Shown in pieces: positions 54,830 to 64,000 of a DNA stretch of 64,000 bases. The position numbers and the translations under genes are program-made. The first letter of the stretch is position 1; the number at the start of each line of letters is the position of its first letter. The notes beneath the pieces were generated by a model that did not search any database, was not told where the DNA came from, and saw only the letters and a program-made list of their open reading frames with translations. Where the stretch lies: positions 33,314,109-33,378,108 of the forward strand of contig CAIIXF020000002.1 of assembly GCA_903813345.2 (NCBI GenBank), read 5' to 3'. This DNA is from Owenia fusiformis. Its lineage: Eukaryota; Annelida; Polychaeta; Sabellida; Oweniidae.

Positions 54830-55842
54830 AAATTTTAAACTAAAATGGAAGCTTAGGGTCAGGTTTTTAGAACCAGTTAGGTATTCAAGACTTATGGGAC
54901 TATTATTGCCCTTACTAGGAGCGTTGGGATTTTACTGCTCATACATGGTACAGTTTTACGATGGAGCCACCATGGTTTTCAAAGTGATTCATAATTGCAT
55001 AGTGGGACATTACCAGAAGTCGGAATACAATTTTGACTATCCACATGGAACATGTGAAGAAATGTTAGTTAGCATATATCCAACGAGAGTGCTACAGAAC
55101 GGCCATCCGGCAACAGTTGTGATGAACATTATGACAACACTACACAATTGTTGTATATTAGCCATTAAAGATAAGCCTATTATCCAGTTACAACAATGGC
55201 GTTTCAGTGTTGGGTTTTATGTTACGATCTCCCCATCATTTGGAAGCCTTACTCCCTGCCTAATGGTATAGGATACTATCTGATAAAGACCAATTACAAA
55301 ATGTCAATTTTGATCTACACGATATAAGATCTGCCGCACGCTGTCCTGCATTTTATACATCGCTGTCCGTGAGAACAAAATTCCCATGAATGGCACGGAG
55401 ATCCCTGGAAAAAGTTCAGGAATCATTGGACATTGTCCTGTTGAAATCGTTAATCGCCATTTGGGAGTTCACATGCATCACTACACTAAGTGCTACTGTG
55501 GAAACTGCCAAACTAAACACATATTGTTTCAAAATACCCCATGGCAACGGTCGATATGACATGACAGCAGTTACCATAGATACAAACATAGAGCTGAACA
55601 CCCAGGATAGTGACACGATTCTCAGGCACTTTTTTACAACTGATACCCGGGCAATGACAGGTGACTTTGCTAGGTTTATTAGTCATGATTATGTACGCGT
55701 ACAGTCATCGGCTAATAGCCATCATAACGGGTCATATATCCCTGTTGGCAGTTTTTTATACGAAGATGAACTTTTGGAGAGCTACTTAAAAGCTTTATAT
55801 CCCCAGATTTGTGAAGATTTAACCAAAGTGTTTGAACTTTAA
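54830..55842 (+). pseudogene. Orphan gene family X, copy C (best preserved)
   Basis: Part 1 (to 55271) reads F-K-L-K-W-K-L-R-V-R-F-L-E-P-V-R, G-A-L-G-F-Y-C-S-Y-M-V-Q-F-Y-D-G, S-E-Y-N-F-D-Y-P-H-G and G-F-Y-V-T-I-S-P-S-F-G. Part 2 (55390-55842) has G-N-G-R-Y-D-M-T-A-V-T-I-D, S-Y-I-P-V-G-S-F-L-Y and the shared ending P-Q-I-C-E-D-L-T-K-V-F-E-L. One frame change around 55270-55390 separates them, and the N-terminus is cut where the 1.8-kb repeat begins. Alternating hydrophobic residues suggest beta strands. No known domain was recognised. All three family X copies lie near PolB-related sequence. Confidence 0.58.
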
Positions 55843-55849
55843 ACGACAT

Positions 55850-56570
55850 TGTGTGGTGGACAACCACGGGGTACCATCGAATAATTTTGGCAACGTACCG
55901 GAGAACGACATTTTACTAAGAAATGGCAATAATTTAGCACAATGTATTTTTAACTAGAGTTCTACTTTGATTTTGACAAAAGTAAGTATTCCATGCAATG
56001 GCTATTTCATTCATGAGTTTGTAGGAATTCTGTTGGAACCCAGTTCTGATCAAGTACGTAGTTATTGAAATCGGCGCAGTCTGACTTTACTCCGAAAGAT
56101 GGTTTTTCGATTATAACTTTTTACAACATTTAAGTATAGACTTTTGAAAAAAGTACAGAATAGTCCTTATACTATTGAATAATTCTGTTATTTCCGATTC
56201 ACACGACTCTGATTTGTTTAATTAAAAAAAAAGTTTTAAAAATATTACTTAGGAACATAACCGGAGCTGGGAACGTAACCGGAGCAGATCAGTTGAATTA
56301 TATAATTAAAAAAATAAAATATATGATTTAAAGCATATATATTAATAAATACGCATTCGAACAATCCCGTATGTTTTTAAAGTATATGTGCTTTAGATCA
56401 TATATTTTTTTCTCCTGCAGGGTCAATACAGCACTTGGCCCTGAAATTAAAATATCACACAATATATTAAGGTGTTTACTTAAAGATAAAAGGATGCTTC
56501 TAAGTGATTATTACACTAATTGAATACTTGTGATGATATACCTTTACTATGTGTTCTTGTGGCAACGGCA
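55850..56570. other. Non-coding spacer
   Basis: AT-rich; ATATATGATTTAAAGCATATAT and TATATGTGCTTTAGATCATATA (about 56320 and 56385) form an inverted repeat. No gene recognised. Confidence 0.5.
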
Positions 56571-56572
56571 TC

Positions 56573-57260
56573 TTATACATTAAACAGCTCATCGTAGCTA
56601 CTTGAGTTTGCGGCTGACATATCTATTTTTATGTCTTCTTCATCTGGCTGTTGATCATGTTGATAGTTAGGAAGCTGTATATTTGGGAGATTTTGTTGTC
56701 TCCTCACGGCACAGTATACCACTGGATGATGTGATGGATACCACTAACACTGAAAAATCAAATAAATATGATATAAAGAAGGCGCATGAGTACAATGCCT
56801 TAATAAAACGATTCACAGTCGATCATTGAAATATACATTTACAAATATAATGCAACATCAATTAATAGATGGCACACACAGTAAATTACACCATTAGTGC
56901 AAGCAAGTGTACTTTACATGTTGGGAAATTACATGTAATCTAAGGGTGTATTAAAAAACATTTTTTAGCAATTAAGTTAAATAATTTAATTAAACAAAGC
57001 TATTTAAGAATATATTATACCTAACAGGGCTATGAGGGCTATGACAGCCAATACAATTCCAGAAGAATTGTTGCCCACAGTCACAACATCCTCCGTTACA
57101 GTGGGGGTACTAGCTGTTATTGTCGACGTTCCATCGCCCCGGCAGTTGCCCTCAATGATTGTTGATCTGAGGTCGTCCAATATTACATTACATAAACTGG
57201 CAGGCGTACAATTAATAAGAGAAATCACTATAACAATCACATATCTCGCAAAGAGACTTA
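56573..57260 (-). CDS. Small single-pass membrane protein, exon pair 1
   Basis: Exon A (57260-57021) encodes a hydrophobic leader (R-Y-V-I-V-I-V-I-S-L-I), C-T-P-A-S-L-C-N-V, G-N-C, a Thr/Val stalk with an N-N-S-S site and the start of a transmembrane helix (G-I-V-L-A-V-I-A-L-I-A-L-L). The donor is TTAG/GTATAA. Exon B (56749-56573) completes the helix after TTTTTCAG and gives an acidic, Asn/Gln-rich tail ending D-E-L-F-N-V. In this exon B a 10-bp insertion (CACTGGATGA) relative to pairs 2 and 3 shifts the frame inside the helix. Type I membrane topology is inferred; function unknown. Confidence 0.6.
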
Positions 57261-57950
57261 ATGGACTCCATTTTTTGTATCTGACACATTGAAAAGATCA
57301 TCTTCGCTATTGGAGTTGGTGCCTGACATGTCTAATTCAATGTTCTCCTCATCACACTGTTGTTCATGTTGATTGTTAGGCAGCTGGAGATCTTGTCGTC
57401 TCCTCACGGCATAGTATACTGTGATGGTAATCACTAGCACTGAAAAATCAAAATAAATATGATATAAAGATGGCGCATGAGTACAATGCCTTAATAAAAC
57501 TATTCACAGTCGATCATTGAAATATAGATTTACAAATATAATGCAACATCAATTAATAGATGGCACACACAGTAAATTACACCATTAATGCAAGCAAGTG
57601 TACTTTACATGTTGGGAAATTACATGTAATCTAAGGGTGTATTAAAAAACATTTTTTAGCAATTAAGTTAAATAATTTAATTAAACAAAGCTATTTAAGA
57701 ATATATTATACCTAACAGGGCTATGATGGCTATGACAGCCAATACAATTCCAGAAGAATTGTTGCCCACAGTCACAACATCTTCCGTTACAGTGGGGGTA
57801 CTAGCTGTTATTGTCGACGTTCCATCGCCCCGGCAGTTGCCCTCAATGATTGTTGATCTGAGGTCGTCCAATATTACATTACATAAACTGGCAGGCGTAC
57901 AATTAATAAGAGAAATCACTATAACAATCACATATCTCGCAAAGAGACTT
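57258..57950 (-). CDS. Small single-pass membrane protein, exon pair 2
   Basis: Exon A 57950-57712 and exon B 57439-57258 join in phase 1 to make one helix of about 24 residues flanked by Y-Y-A-V-R-R-R. The tail carries E-N-I-E-L-D-M-S and ends S-D-T-K-N-G-V-H. There is no in-frame Met upstream of the leader: exon A begins immediately after the stop of exon B of pair 3. Pair 2 therefore has no promoter space of its own. Either the pairs are alternative exons of one gene or only the first pair is transcribed from a real 5' end. Confidence 0.62.
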
Positions 57951-58650
57951 AATGGACTCCATTTTTTGTATCTGACACATTGAAAAGATCATCTTCGCTA
58001 TTGGAGTTGGTGCCTGACATGTCTAATTCAATGTTCTCCTCATCACACTGTTGTTCATGTTGATTGTTAGGCAGCTGGAGATCTTGTCGTCTCCTCGAGG
58101 CATAGTATACTGTGATGGTAATCACTAGCACTGAAAAATCAAAATAAATATGATATAAAGATGGCGCATGAGTACAATGCCTTAATAAAACTATTCACAG
58201 TCGATCATTGAAATATAGATTTACAAATATAATGCAACGTCAATTAATAGATGGCACACACAGTAAATTACACCATTAGTGCAAGCAAGTGTACTTTACA
58301 TGTTGGGAAATTACATGTAATCTAAGGGTGTATTAAAAAACATTTTTTAGCAATTAAGTTAAATAATTTTTTAATTAAACAAAGCTATTTAAGAATATAT
58401 CATACCTAACAGGGCTATAATGGCTATGACCGCCAATACAATTCCCGAAGAATTATTGCTCACAACCTCCTCTGTTACAGTAACGGTATTAGTTGCTAAT
58501 GTTGACGTCACATCGCCCCGGCAGTTGCCCTCCATGATTGTTGATCTGAGGTCGTCCAATATTACATTACATAAACTGGCAGGCGTACAATTAATAAGAG
58601 AAATCACTATAACAATCACATATCTCGCAAAGAGACTTAATGGACTCCAT
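57949..58650 (-). CDS. Small single-pass membrane protein, exon pair 3 (most upstream)
   Basis: Exon A (about 58650-58406) differs most from the others: the stalk reads T-L-A-T-N-T-V-T-V-T-E-E-V-V and lacks two residues. Exon B is 58130-57949 and includes the sequence Y-Y-A-S-R-R-R. The region upstream of exon A matches the broken paralogue at 30.2 and 31.46 kb. The only nearby ATG (in ATTTCATGCG) is in another frame, so the true start is probably in an upstream exon that was not recognised. Confidence 0.6.
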
Positions 58651-58669
58651 TTTTTGTACGCATGAAATA

Positions 58670-59320
58670 GTTGCGTAATATTTAAGAAATATAGACCGAA
58701 GAGCAGGGGTTATGTCGTCGAATACACCCCACAGGGATAGGCACAAACGTTTTCTGTACCCCGAACGACCGAAGAATCTACTACATTGATAATTATTGAA
58801 ATAAATTCTATATTGCCCAGAAACAAAAAAAACACGGCGGATATCTATATAACGAAGTAATCACTGCATTTTGCTAAGTTCTTTCGCCCTCTTTACTTTG
58901 ACCTTTGAAATAATTTTATGTTTTTCGCCATCTATTGAGAGATTTAAAAGGCAAACATGTAAACAAGACTGACATTTTAGTAAACTGAACATTGTAATTT
59001 TGTATTAGCCATACAAAACAAAGCAAATATCAGGGTCAAATATCAACTAATATCAGGGTGTCTCAAATTACAAATAACGAAATCTCCCACGGCAAACTTA
59101 GGATCAGGACAATACCGTCCGGCCTCCATATTGATTTTTATTGCAGACGAGAGAGGAAAGCTAAAAATAACGGAACAGCCTGAATTGACAATTCAGTACA
59201 CTGAACGAAACACTCCGTACAGAGCCGGGGATTTGATCTCGAATATAACTCAGCTGAAGCATTGACTTTGTTCACAGTTTATAGAAGGCGTGAATACAGT
59301 CATGTTCGAATAAAGTTTAA
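58670..59320. other. Presumed upstream region of the membrane-protein cluster
   Basis: No ORF recognised. Its first 50 bp match the flank at 31461-31510. No clear TATA or initiator was identified. Confidence 0.4.
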
Positions 59321-59402
59321 CACGCGTCCTTAGAAAAAAGATGAGACACCCAAAAATTAATTTCTTATGTCAGTAATTTATTTAAAAAATTTAATGGCCC
59401 GA

Positions 59403-59544
59403 AATATTTTTGGGAGGGGGTATGAGTATGAAAGGGTCCACAAAAATCAATTTCAGTTCAGTTATTTTATCACAATATTTTTGGGAGGGGGTATGAGTAT
59501 GAAAGGGTCCACAAAAATCAATTTCAGTTCAGTTATTTTATCAC
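59403..59544. repeat. 71-bp tandem duplication
   Basis: Two adjacent identical copies begin AATATTTTTGGGAGGGGGTA (59403 and 59474). The related segment at 31.6 kb has only one diverged copy, so the duplication is specific to this locus. Confidence 0.93.
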
Positions 59545-59792
59545 TCGTAATTTAGAGAATTGCTTTTGTTTGCGAGGGCTAGAACGTTCTAATATGTACG
59601 ACACCTGTGATAGCTTCATGCCATACGAATTTAACTACTATAACAGACACATTGCGTTCAATTTTTTATTGTACCTTCACCATGCCAGTACATTATATAT
59701 ACTTATATATACAGTACATATATATTTATATACATAATTTTATTACGGTTATTTTTAAACTAAGAATTAATACAATAGATACATAATGAAAT

Positions 59793-60207
59793 CTAGATAT
59801 ATAATGAAGGACTATCAAAACGCTGTAATTCTATATCTGGTCTTCTCCTGACTATCGGATTCCTCGTAGGTCTTCTAACTAAATATGAACATCCTCGATA
59901 GTAACAAATCATTAGGGCAGTGAGAATTAATAGCAAAACAAATGTACCCAAAGTTATCAAAACAATAATAGTGGTAAGGTTCATACTTTCATTTAACAAG
60001 TTCTATGGATGTGTTGTTATGCATAATAATATCTGTGGTAGAGTTTAAGAGTAGCGGTTGTGAGGTTGTATATTGCGATGGTGTGCTCATAGTTTCAATC
60101 TGAGTGGTGACATTTGATGATATCAATGTTGTTGTTGTTGTTATAAATGGTAGGCCTATGGTTGATTTGGTTGGTTCTATTGGAATTTCCAAGAGAAGTT
60201 CAAACAA
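59793..60207 (-). pseudogene. Thr/Ser-rich single-pass membrane protein with a frameshift
   Basis: The upstream frame (60207-59989) is a mucin-like Thr/Ser-rich ectodomain with several N-x-S/T sites (N-V-T, N-S-T, N-N-T-S). It stops at TGA. The frame shifted by one base (from 59999) continues M-N-L-T-T-I-I-V-L-I and F-V-L-L-L-I-L-T-A-L-M, a transmembrane helix, then a basic tail R-R-P-T-R-N-P-I-V-R-R-R. The two parts make a coherent type I protein separated by one frameshift near 59995. It resembles the small membrane proteins at 57-58.6 kb only in layout. Its 5' part enters the foldback arm at 60188. Confidence 0.5.
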
Positions 60208-60992
60208 TAAACTCGAAAGGTTAGTTTGGCTGGTTTATCGTTTGTTCTGGTAAGTTAAAGAATGGCAAACGGTCAAATAATTCAGACAATGTATGTACAA
60301 TCACAGACTATTTATGAAGAATTAATGAGCAGAGTATGCTTTACTTGGCAGAGTATATTGTTCTTTACAGGCAGTTCAAACACATTTTATGGGGTTATTG
60401 TTAAATGAATTTCCGTATGGGATATTAACAGTCGAATGCCCTTGAACATTGTCAAAACACAGACAGTTAAAAATAATTATGAGAGTATACAAAATGCTTA
60501 ATAATTACATATATCTTAAAATGTTGTCATACAATTACCTCAACTTTTTCATTAATGTACAGCTAGACCAGTAGCTTTAACAATCGAAACATGTTTATGT
60601 AAACTGTTTTTGAAACCGATAAAATGCCATTTACTGATTAAATATGAGTTTTTTGGCCTGTGTTGTTTTGACCATGTTCAAAGACATTCGACTGTTAATT
60701 ACTCAGCTGCCGTTAGAGGAACGCAATTGCCTATTTTTTCTATTTTAATAAATTTCTCTAGATGTACGTACATTGGTTGTGTTATTTTGCCCCCCCCCCT
60801 TTTTCCCAATTCTTTAAATAACCCAATGACATCTTCACATACTACACTTCAAACCGTTCTAATTAGGGTCTACCTATACATACATCTAAACAATCCAATC
60901 AACGCCTTTCTTCAAAAGTAAACAATAAACCAGCCAAACAATCCCTTTCAAGTATACAATAGATTCTATTGTTTGAACTTCTCTTGGAAAGA
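60186..60992. mobile_element. Imperfect foldback of about 800 bp
   Basis: TCCAAGAGAAGTTCAAACAA at 60188 pairs with its complement ending at 60991. AATTAGTTTGGCTGGTTTA-type words at 60220-60238 pair with TAAACCAGCCAAACAA at 60926. Further in, ATATTAACAGTCGAATGCCC at 60422 pairs with 60680-60700. The pairs share a centre near 60560-60590, showing one long, decayed palindrome. No target duplication was found. Confidence 0.72.
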
Positions 60993-61020
60993 ACAACATA
61001 CTCTGCTTAGTAAAAGAGCT

Positions 61021-61450
61021 AGGTCATGACCTTAAGGCTACTTTGCCCTAGTATAGTACTTTTGCCTAGTATAGTACCCTTAGTGCAAAAAGTTGAATCA
61101 GCCTATATGTAACATACTGACGACTTATACTACTGTTGGTTTTGTCAAATCTTCAGTTGGTCCCACTACTAATATGCAAATCTGGAATGAGTTTTGTCAT
61201 CTTCTGAGTGTTATAATCAGGGTCTTGTTGACATCCTTGTATTTTATCGGCTGCTGCTTCAAAATCAGCAAATACGCTCCAAGGGGGTTTTAATTGTTTG
61301 GAGACATCATTTTATTTATTTATTTTTTATTTATTTGGCAAATACATTTTAAACAGTGGGACAATGGGAAAATTCCAGTGCGGCAGTACATATGACAAAT
61401 CCCATTATAGACATATAAAATACAATCCAGATAAGTAAAATAGTATATAT
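61021..61450. repeat. Dispersed repeats shared with 7.5 kb and 51.6/53.5 kb
   Basis: 61021-61120 matches 7508-7600. 61135-61190 (GGTTTTGTCAAATCTTCAGT, TGGTCCCACTACTAATATGC) and 61340-61450 match 51630-51810 and 53495-53560. The 61-kb copy carries about 100 bp of extra sequence in between. Confidence 0.8.
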
Positions 61451-61540
61451 TTCAAGCATTGCTGTAGTTCCTATAATGTACAACATACTTCTCTTTGTTA
61501 CCTAAGTTTGGTACCAGTTTCTTGATTGTTTCACTTCCTA

Positions 61541-61683
61541 AATGTAGATCTTCGGCAAGGGTTTTCCAGAAGGGAGAAATCATGTCTTTATTTATATTCA
61601 TCGATTCGTGAGCTATAGGGTAGTCAGAATGGGTATTGTTAAGTTCATTAGGATACTCAAGATCAATTCAAGTACATATCCAT
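61541..61683 (-). pseudogene. Polinton-type PolB palm exon, frameshifted copy
   Basis: Homologue of 49905-50056: G-Y-V-L-E, then after one lost base D-L-E-Y-P-N-E-L and D-Y-P-I-A. The shared flanks (CAAAGACACTGTAATCAGAA) follow. It is downstream of the PolB N-terminal exon on the same strand, with the exonuclease exons missing between them. Confidence 0.66.
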
Positions 61684-61839
61684 TGTTTGCCAAAGACACT
61701 GTAATCAGAAGCAACATATTATGATATATTTAATACATGTAAAGTTTGAAATATTTTTTTGTTTTGTACAATTTCAAATCAACACATGATTATTAGTAAT
61801 GCCATGGTGATATTGGATTTCTTACCAGAGGCTTACTTA

Positions 61840-62215
61840 TCAAACAATATCTTCGTGAATTCGACGTTGCAATCTATCCCCAATTGCCCCTTTATCTCGA
61901 ACCAGGGTTAATGATATGGCCCAGACAAAACATTTATGATATTGGTTCACTATAGCTCTTTTCCCTCTTAATGTTAATGGTGTCGGTATATATGACGAGC
62001 CTCTTATAGGTTTATAAACTGCCATGTTAATTTTGAAACTAATAACGAAATCAAGCTGCCAGGCAGATCCCTCTCGTTGATATTTTATAAAAGAATCGTA
62101 TATCTTTTTGACAGTCTCCTGCCACACCTCTTGCAAATATTTAATTGGTTTTATCAGTGTATAATGTTCATTTCTTTTTTTCTTTACTAAATTGAACATT
62201 GATGGCACCATACCT
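61840..62215 (-). pseudogene. PolB-associated N-terminal exon
   Basis: The 120-codon open frame contains F-I-K-Y-Q-R-E-G-S-A-W-Q-L-D, K-P-I-R-G-S-S-Y-I-P-T-P, R-A-I-V-N-Q and C-F-V-W-A-I-S. These blocks are characteristic of the region upstream of the exonuclease domain in Polinton-type PolB proteins. It ends R-R-I-H-E-D-I-V. The frame is intact, but neighbouring exons are decayed or missing. Shortened copies lie at 52.5 and 54.3 kb. Confidence 0.72.
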
Positions 62216-62249
62216 CAACGCCACATTTTACTTCTTCATTGGTTGAGTC

Positions 62250-62560
62250 TTATTCATCATCAATGGTCCATATCCTATTTGGTTGTGCTATGAAGCAATG
62301 TGGTTTCCTTAAAGCTTTCCTTACTATGAAAAGCATTGTCACATAAGATGCATTTATACTCTTGCATAAAGAGTAAAGGTTTTTTGTCTCTTCAATCGAT
62401 CCTTCCTTGAGAATAACTTTCCATACTGACACTGATATGTCTCACAGTTAGTATTGTGTTCCAAACATTTATGCTTTTCTAAGCTAACAGCTTCTTTATA
62501 TTTTTACCACAGTGGCAAGAGTATGTTGAATATATTGCAAGCATATTTCTGTGCCTGTTA
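62250..62560 (-). pseudogene. C2H2/Cys-rich N-terminal segment of the PolB-type gene
   Basis: The minus strand reads L-E-K-H-K-C-L-E-H, C-Q-Y-G-K-L-F-S-R-K-D-R-L-K-R and, in a shifted frame, C-I-L-C-D-N-A-F-H-S-K-E-S-F. This is a short row of degenerate zinc fingers directly upstream of the N-terminal exon. Frame changes occur at about 62380. PolB proteins of this group often carry such fingers. Confidence 0.55.
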
Positions 62561-62755
62561 AGATTCGGTCTGTTTGAAGAAAGTTCCAAAAGTTCCTACA
62601 TTAAAATGAGCCAGTGCTTGTGTCCAAGTAATGGCATTTTGTCAACCCATCACTTTGTAAAACATTGTAGCTTGACCTTTACTGTCCACTTCATGGAAAC
62701 CAAATTAAGTAAGAGTGTAGACAAAGCCATTGTGTTAATATGATATGCTTTCTGA

Positions 62756-63175
62756 GGCCAATAAAATATCTTTAGTTCTCATACCTACTGAAACAAGGAA
62801 TATTTTCTAAACTCATCACATTATATAATTTTTTGCATAAAGATTTACTCATGTATTAACAGGATTTTCTTCTATGTTTTTTAATTAATGTTTTTTCTCC
62901 CTATTGCCACTCCTTCAGACATATTTATAGTTTGCAACATTTGAACAAACCAGTCAACACTCTCTGGGTTTTTGCGATAAACCATTGGATCGGACATACT
63001 GCTACATATGTTCCCAGAAGTTCACTTAACTGGTGCAGAGGATGAGAGACATCTCCTTGAAGTGACTATAGAGATGTTCCGGGACAGATATGTCCATTTC
63101 CAAAGGCATGATATTAACACTCAAAAATGTCTGCAAATTTGAAGCCCTGTTCTTCAAGGAGGATCTTGCGTTGTT
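62756..63175 (-). pseudogene. PolB exon pieces upstream of the tandem array
   Basis: The minus strand carries P-L-E-M-D-I-S-V-P-E-H-L-Y and H-F-K-E-M (about 63040-63120), then Y-V-R-S-N-G-L-S-Q-K-P-R-E (about 62950-62990). After TTGTTTCAG it carries G-M-R-T-K-D-I-L-L-A (62756-62800). These follow each other in the PolB order seen elsewhere. Because the N-terminal exon lies downstream of them on this strand, at least two PolB copies are interleaved here. Confidence 0.58.
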
Positions 63176-64000
63176 TAGTTCTCTCCCATTTTTGTCCAGC
63201 ACTTCTTCATTCTTGCAAGAATAGATGTTTAGTCATCCAACAGTCATGACCATGAAAGTAGCCTAATATATAGAGTTGAAACTTAAATATAAAGAAATGT
63301 TAAAGAAATATTCACAGTGACTTTGTAGCCCTGTCCTTCCAGGAAGATCTTGCGTTGTTGAATTCTCTTCCATTTTTGTCCAGCACTTCTAGGTTCTTCC
63401 AAGGATATATGTTTAGTCATCCAACAGTCATGACCATGAAAGTAGCTTGAAATATAAAGTTGAAACTTAAATATAAAGAAATGTTAAATATTCACAGTGA
63501 CTTTGTAGCCCTGTCCTTCCAGGAAGATCTTGCGTTGTTGAGTTCTCTCCCATTTTTGTCCAGCCCTTCAACAATCTTCCAAGGATATATGTTTAGTCAT
63601 CCAACAGTCATGACCATGAAAGTAGCCTGAAATATAGAGTTGAAACTTAAATAAAAAGAAATGTTGAATATTCACAGTGACTTTGTAGCCCTGTCCTTCC
63701 AGGAAGATCTTGCGTTATTGAATTCTCTTCCATTTTTGTCCAGCACTTCTAGGTTCTTCCAAGGATAGATGTTTGGTCATCCAACAGTCAATATAAAGTA
63801 ATTTTTAAGAAATATTCACAGTGACTTTGTCGCCCTGTACTTTCAGGAAGATCTTGCGTTGTTGAATTCTCTTCCATTTTTGTCCAGCACTTCAACATTA
63901 TTCCAAGGATAGATGTTTAGTCATCCAACAGTCATGACCATGAAAGTAGCCCGAAATATAGAGTTGAAGCTTGAATATAAAGAAATGTTAAAGAAATATT
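63120..64000. repeat. 180-bp tandem array of a PolB exon fragment
   Basis: ATTCACAGTGACTTTGTAGC-type starts lie at 63310, 63490, 63670 and 63813 (spacings 180, 180 and 143 bp). An older, diverged unit lies at about 63130. On the minus strand each unit encodes V-L-D-K-N-G-R-E-F-N-N-A-R-S-S-W-K; in the oldest unit this runs on into the downstream PolB piece. The array continues to the window edge. Confidence 0.9.

Larger units (their letters stand above)
50790..54830. repeat. Direct repeats of about 1.77-1.86 kb
   Basis: Anchor points: the exon start CCTATATCCATCTCCT at 51026, 52890 and 54655 (spacings 1864 and 1765 bp). Units share, in order, the P2X7-like exon, the AT-hook-like stretch, the PolB exon-end repeat, a CCTGTTGTATGA minisatellite and a stretch resembling the PolB N-terminal exon end. 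The third unit is cut at about 54830 and joins family X copy C. Confidence 0.88.
57000..58670. repeat. Tandem repeat, about 691-694 bp period, 2.4 copies
   Basis: Exon A donors lie at 57021, 57712 and 58406. Units 1 and 2 are nearly identical including introns; unit 3 is a little more diverged. The junction lies exactly at the end of exon B and the start of exon A. Confidence 0.93.

Noticed and set aside
60781-60800. Run of C residues (also at 50275-50286 and a G-run at 40236-40246)
   Set aside because: Short homopolymers without associated motifs; treated as simple repeats and possible sequencing-error sites.

Overview
This window is AT-rich eukaryotic DNA with spliceosomal introns and a dense load of decayed mobile elements. 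DIRS-like, LINE, piggyBac, ISL2EU/Harbinger-type and Polinton-type DNA polymerase B relics occur next to an N4BP2-like gene, a TRIM/NHL-like propeller, P2X7-like intracellular domains and class A GPCR fragments. This mix fits a marine invertebrate, most likely a lophotrochozoan such as a bivalve mollusc. That placement is inference; no rRNA or mitochondrial marker is present. No tRNA, rRNA or CRISPR array was seen.

Layout. 1.1-4.8 kb (+): six phase-consistent exons of an N4BP2-like gene (P-loop kinase-like C-terminal half, CUE domain), open at both ends. 5.2-16.7 kb (-): two DIRS-like reverse transcriptase relics, a DDE transposase relic, a PolB palm relic and an LTR-type gag relic with a long non-coding leader. 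17-22.8 kb: zinc-finger relic, then a PolB gene split by a 2.4-kb piggyBac element with clean TTAA duplications, then an orphan plus-strand gene ('family X', copy A). 22.9-25.4 kb (-): a 5'-truncated LINE whose 774-codon ORF is intact, flanked by a 12-bp target-site duplication. 26-26.8 kb: family X copy B. 27.8-29.8 kb: a 384-bp-period tandem array whose minus strand carries the N-terminus and TM1 of a class A GPCR. 30.2-32.8 kb: a broken membrane-protein exon into which a 1015-bp foldback element inserted, and two small secreted cysteine-rich exons.

33.1-45.7 kb: a 3734-bp tandem duplication, nearly identical, whose second copy received a 5122-bp transposon with long terminal inverted repeats, a 3-bp TAT target duplication and a large transposase-like gene of uncharacterised type. 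Copy 1 is the exact empty site. 46-50.7 kb: small repeats, an NHL relic, PolB exon fragments and a piggyBac fragment. 50.7-54.8 kb: about 1.8-kb repeats each carrying a P2X7-like exon. 54.8-55.8 kb: family X copy C. 56.6-58.7 kb (-): three tandem exon pairs for a small single-pass membrane protein. 59.8-61 kb: a frameshifted Thr/Ser-rich membrane protein and an 800-bp foldback. 61.5-64 kb (-): PolB exons ending in a 180-bp tandem array.

Most likely functional host coding material: N4BP2 (partial), the membrane-protein exon pairs and the small cysteine-rich secreted exon. The LINE ORF also looks intact. The rest is mostly relic sequence whose value is in its insertion history.
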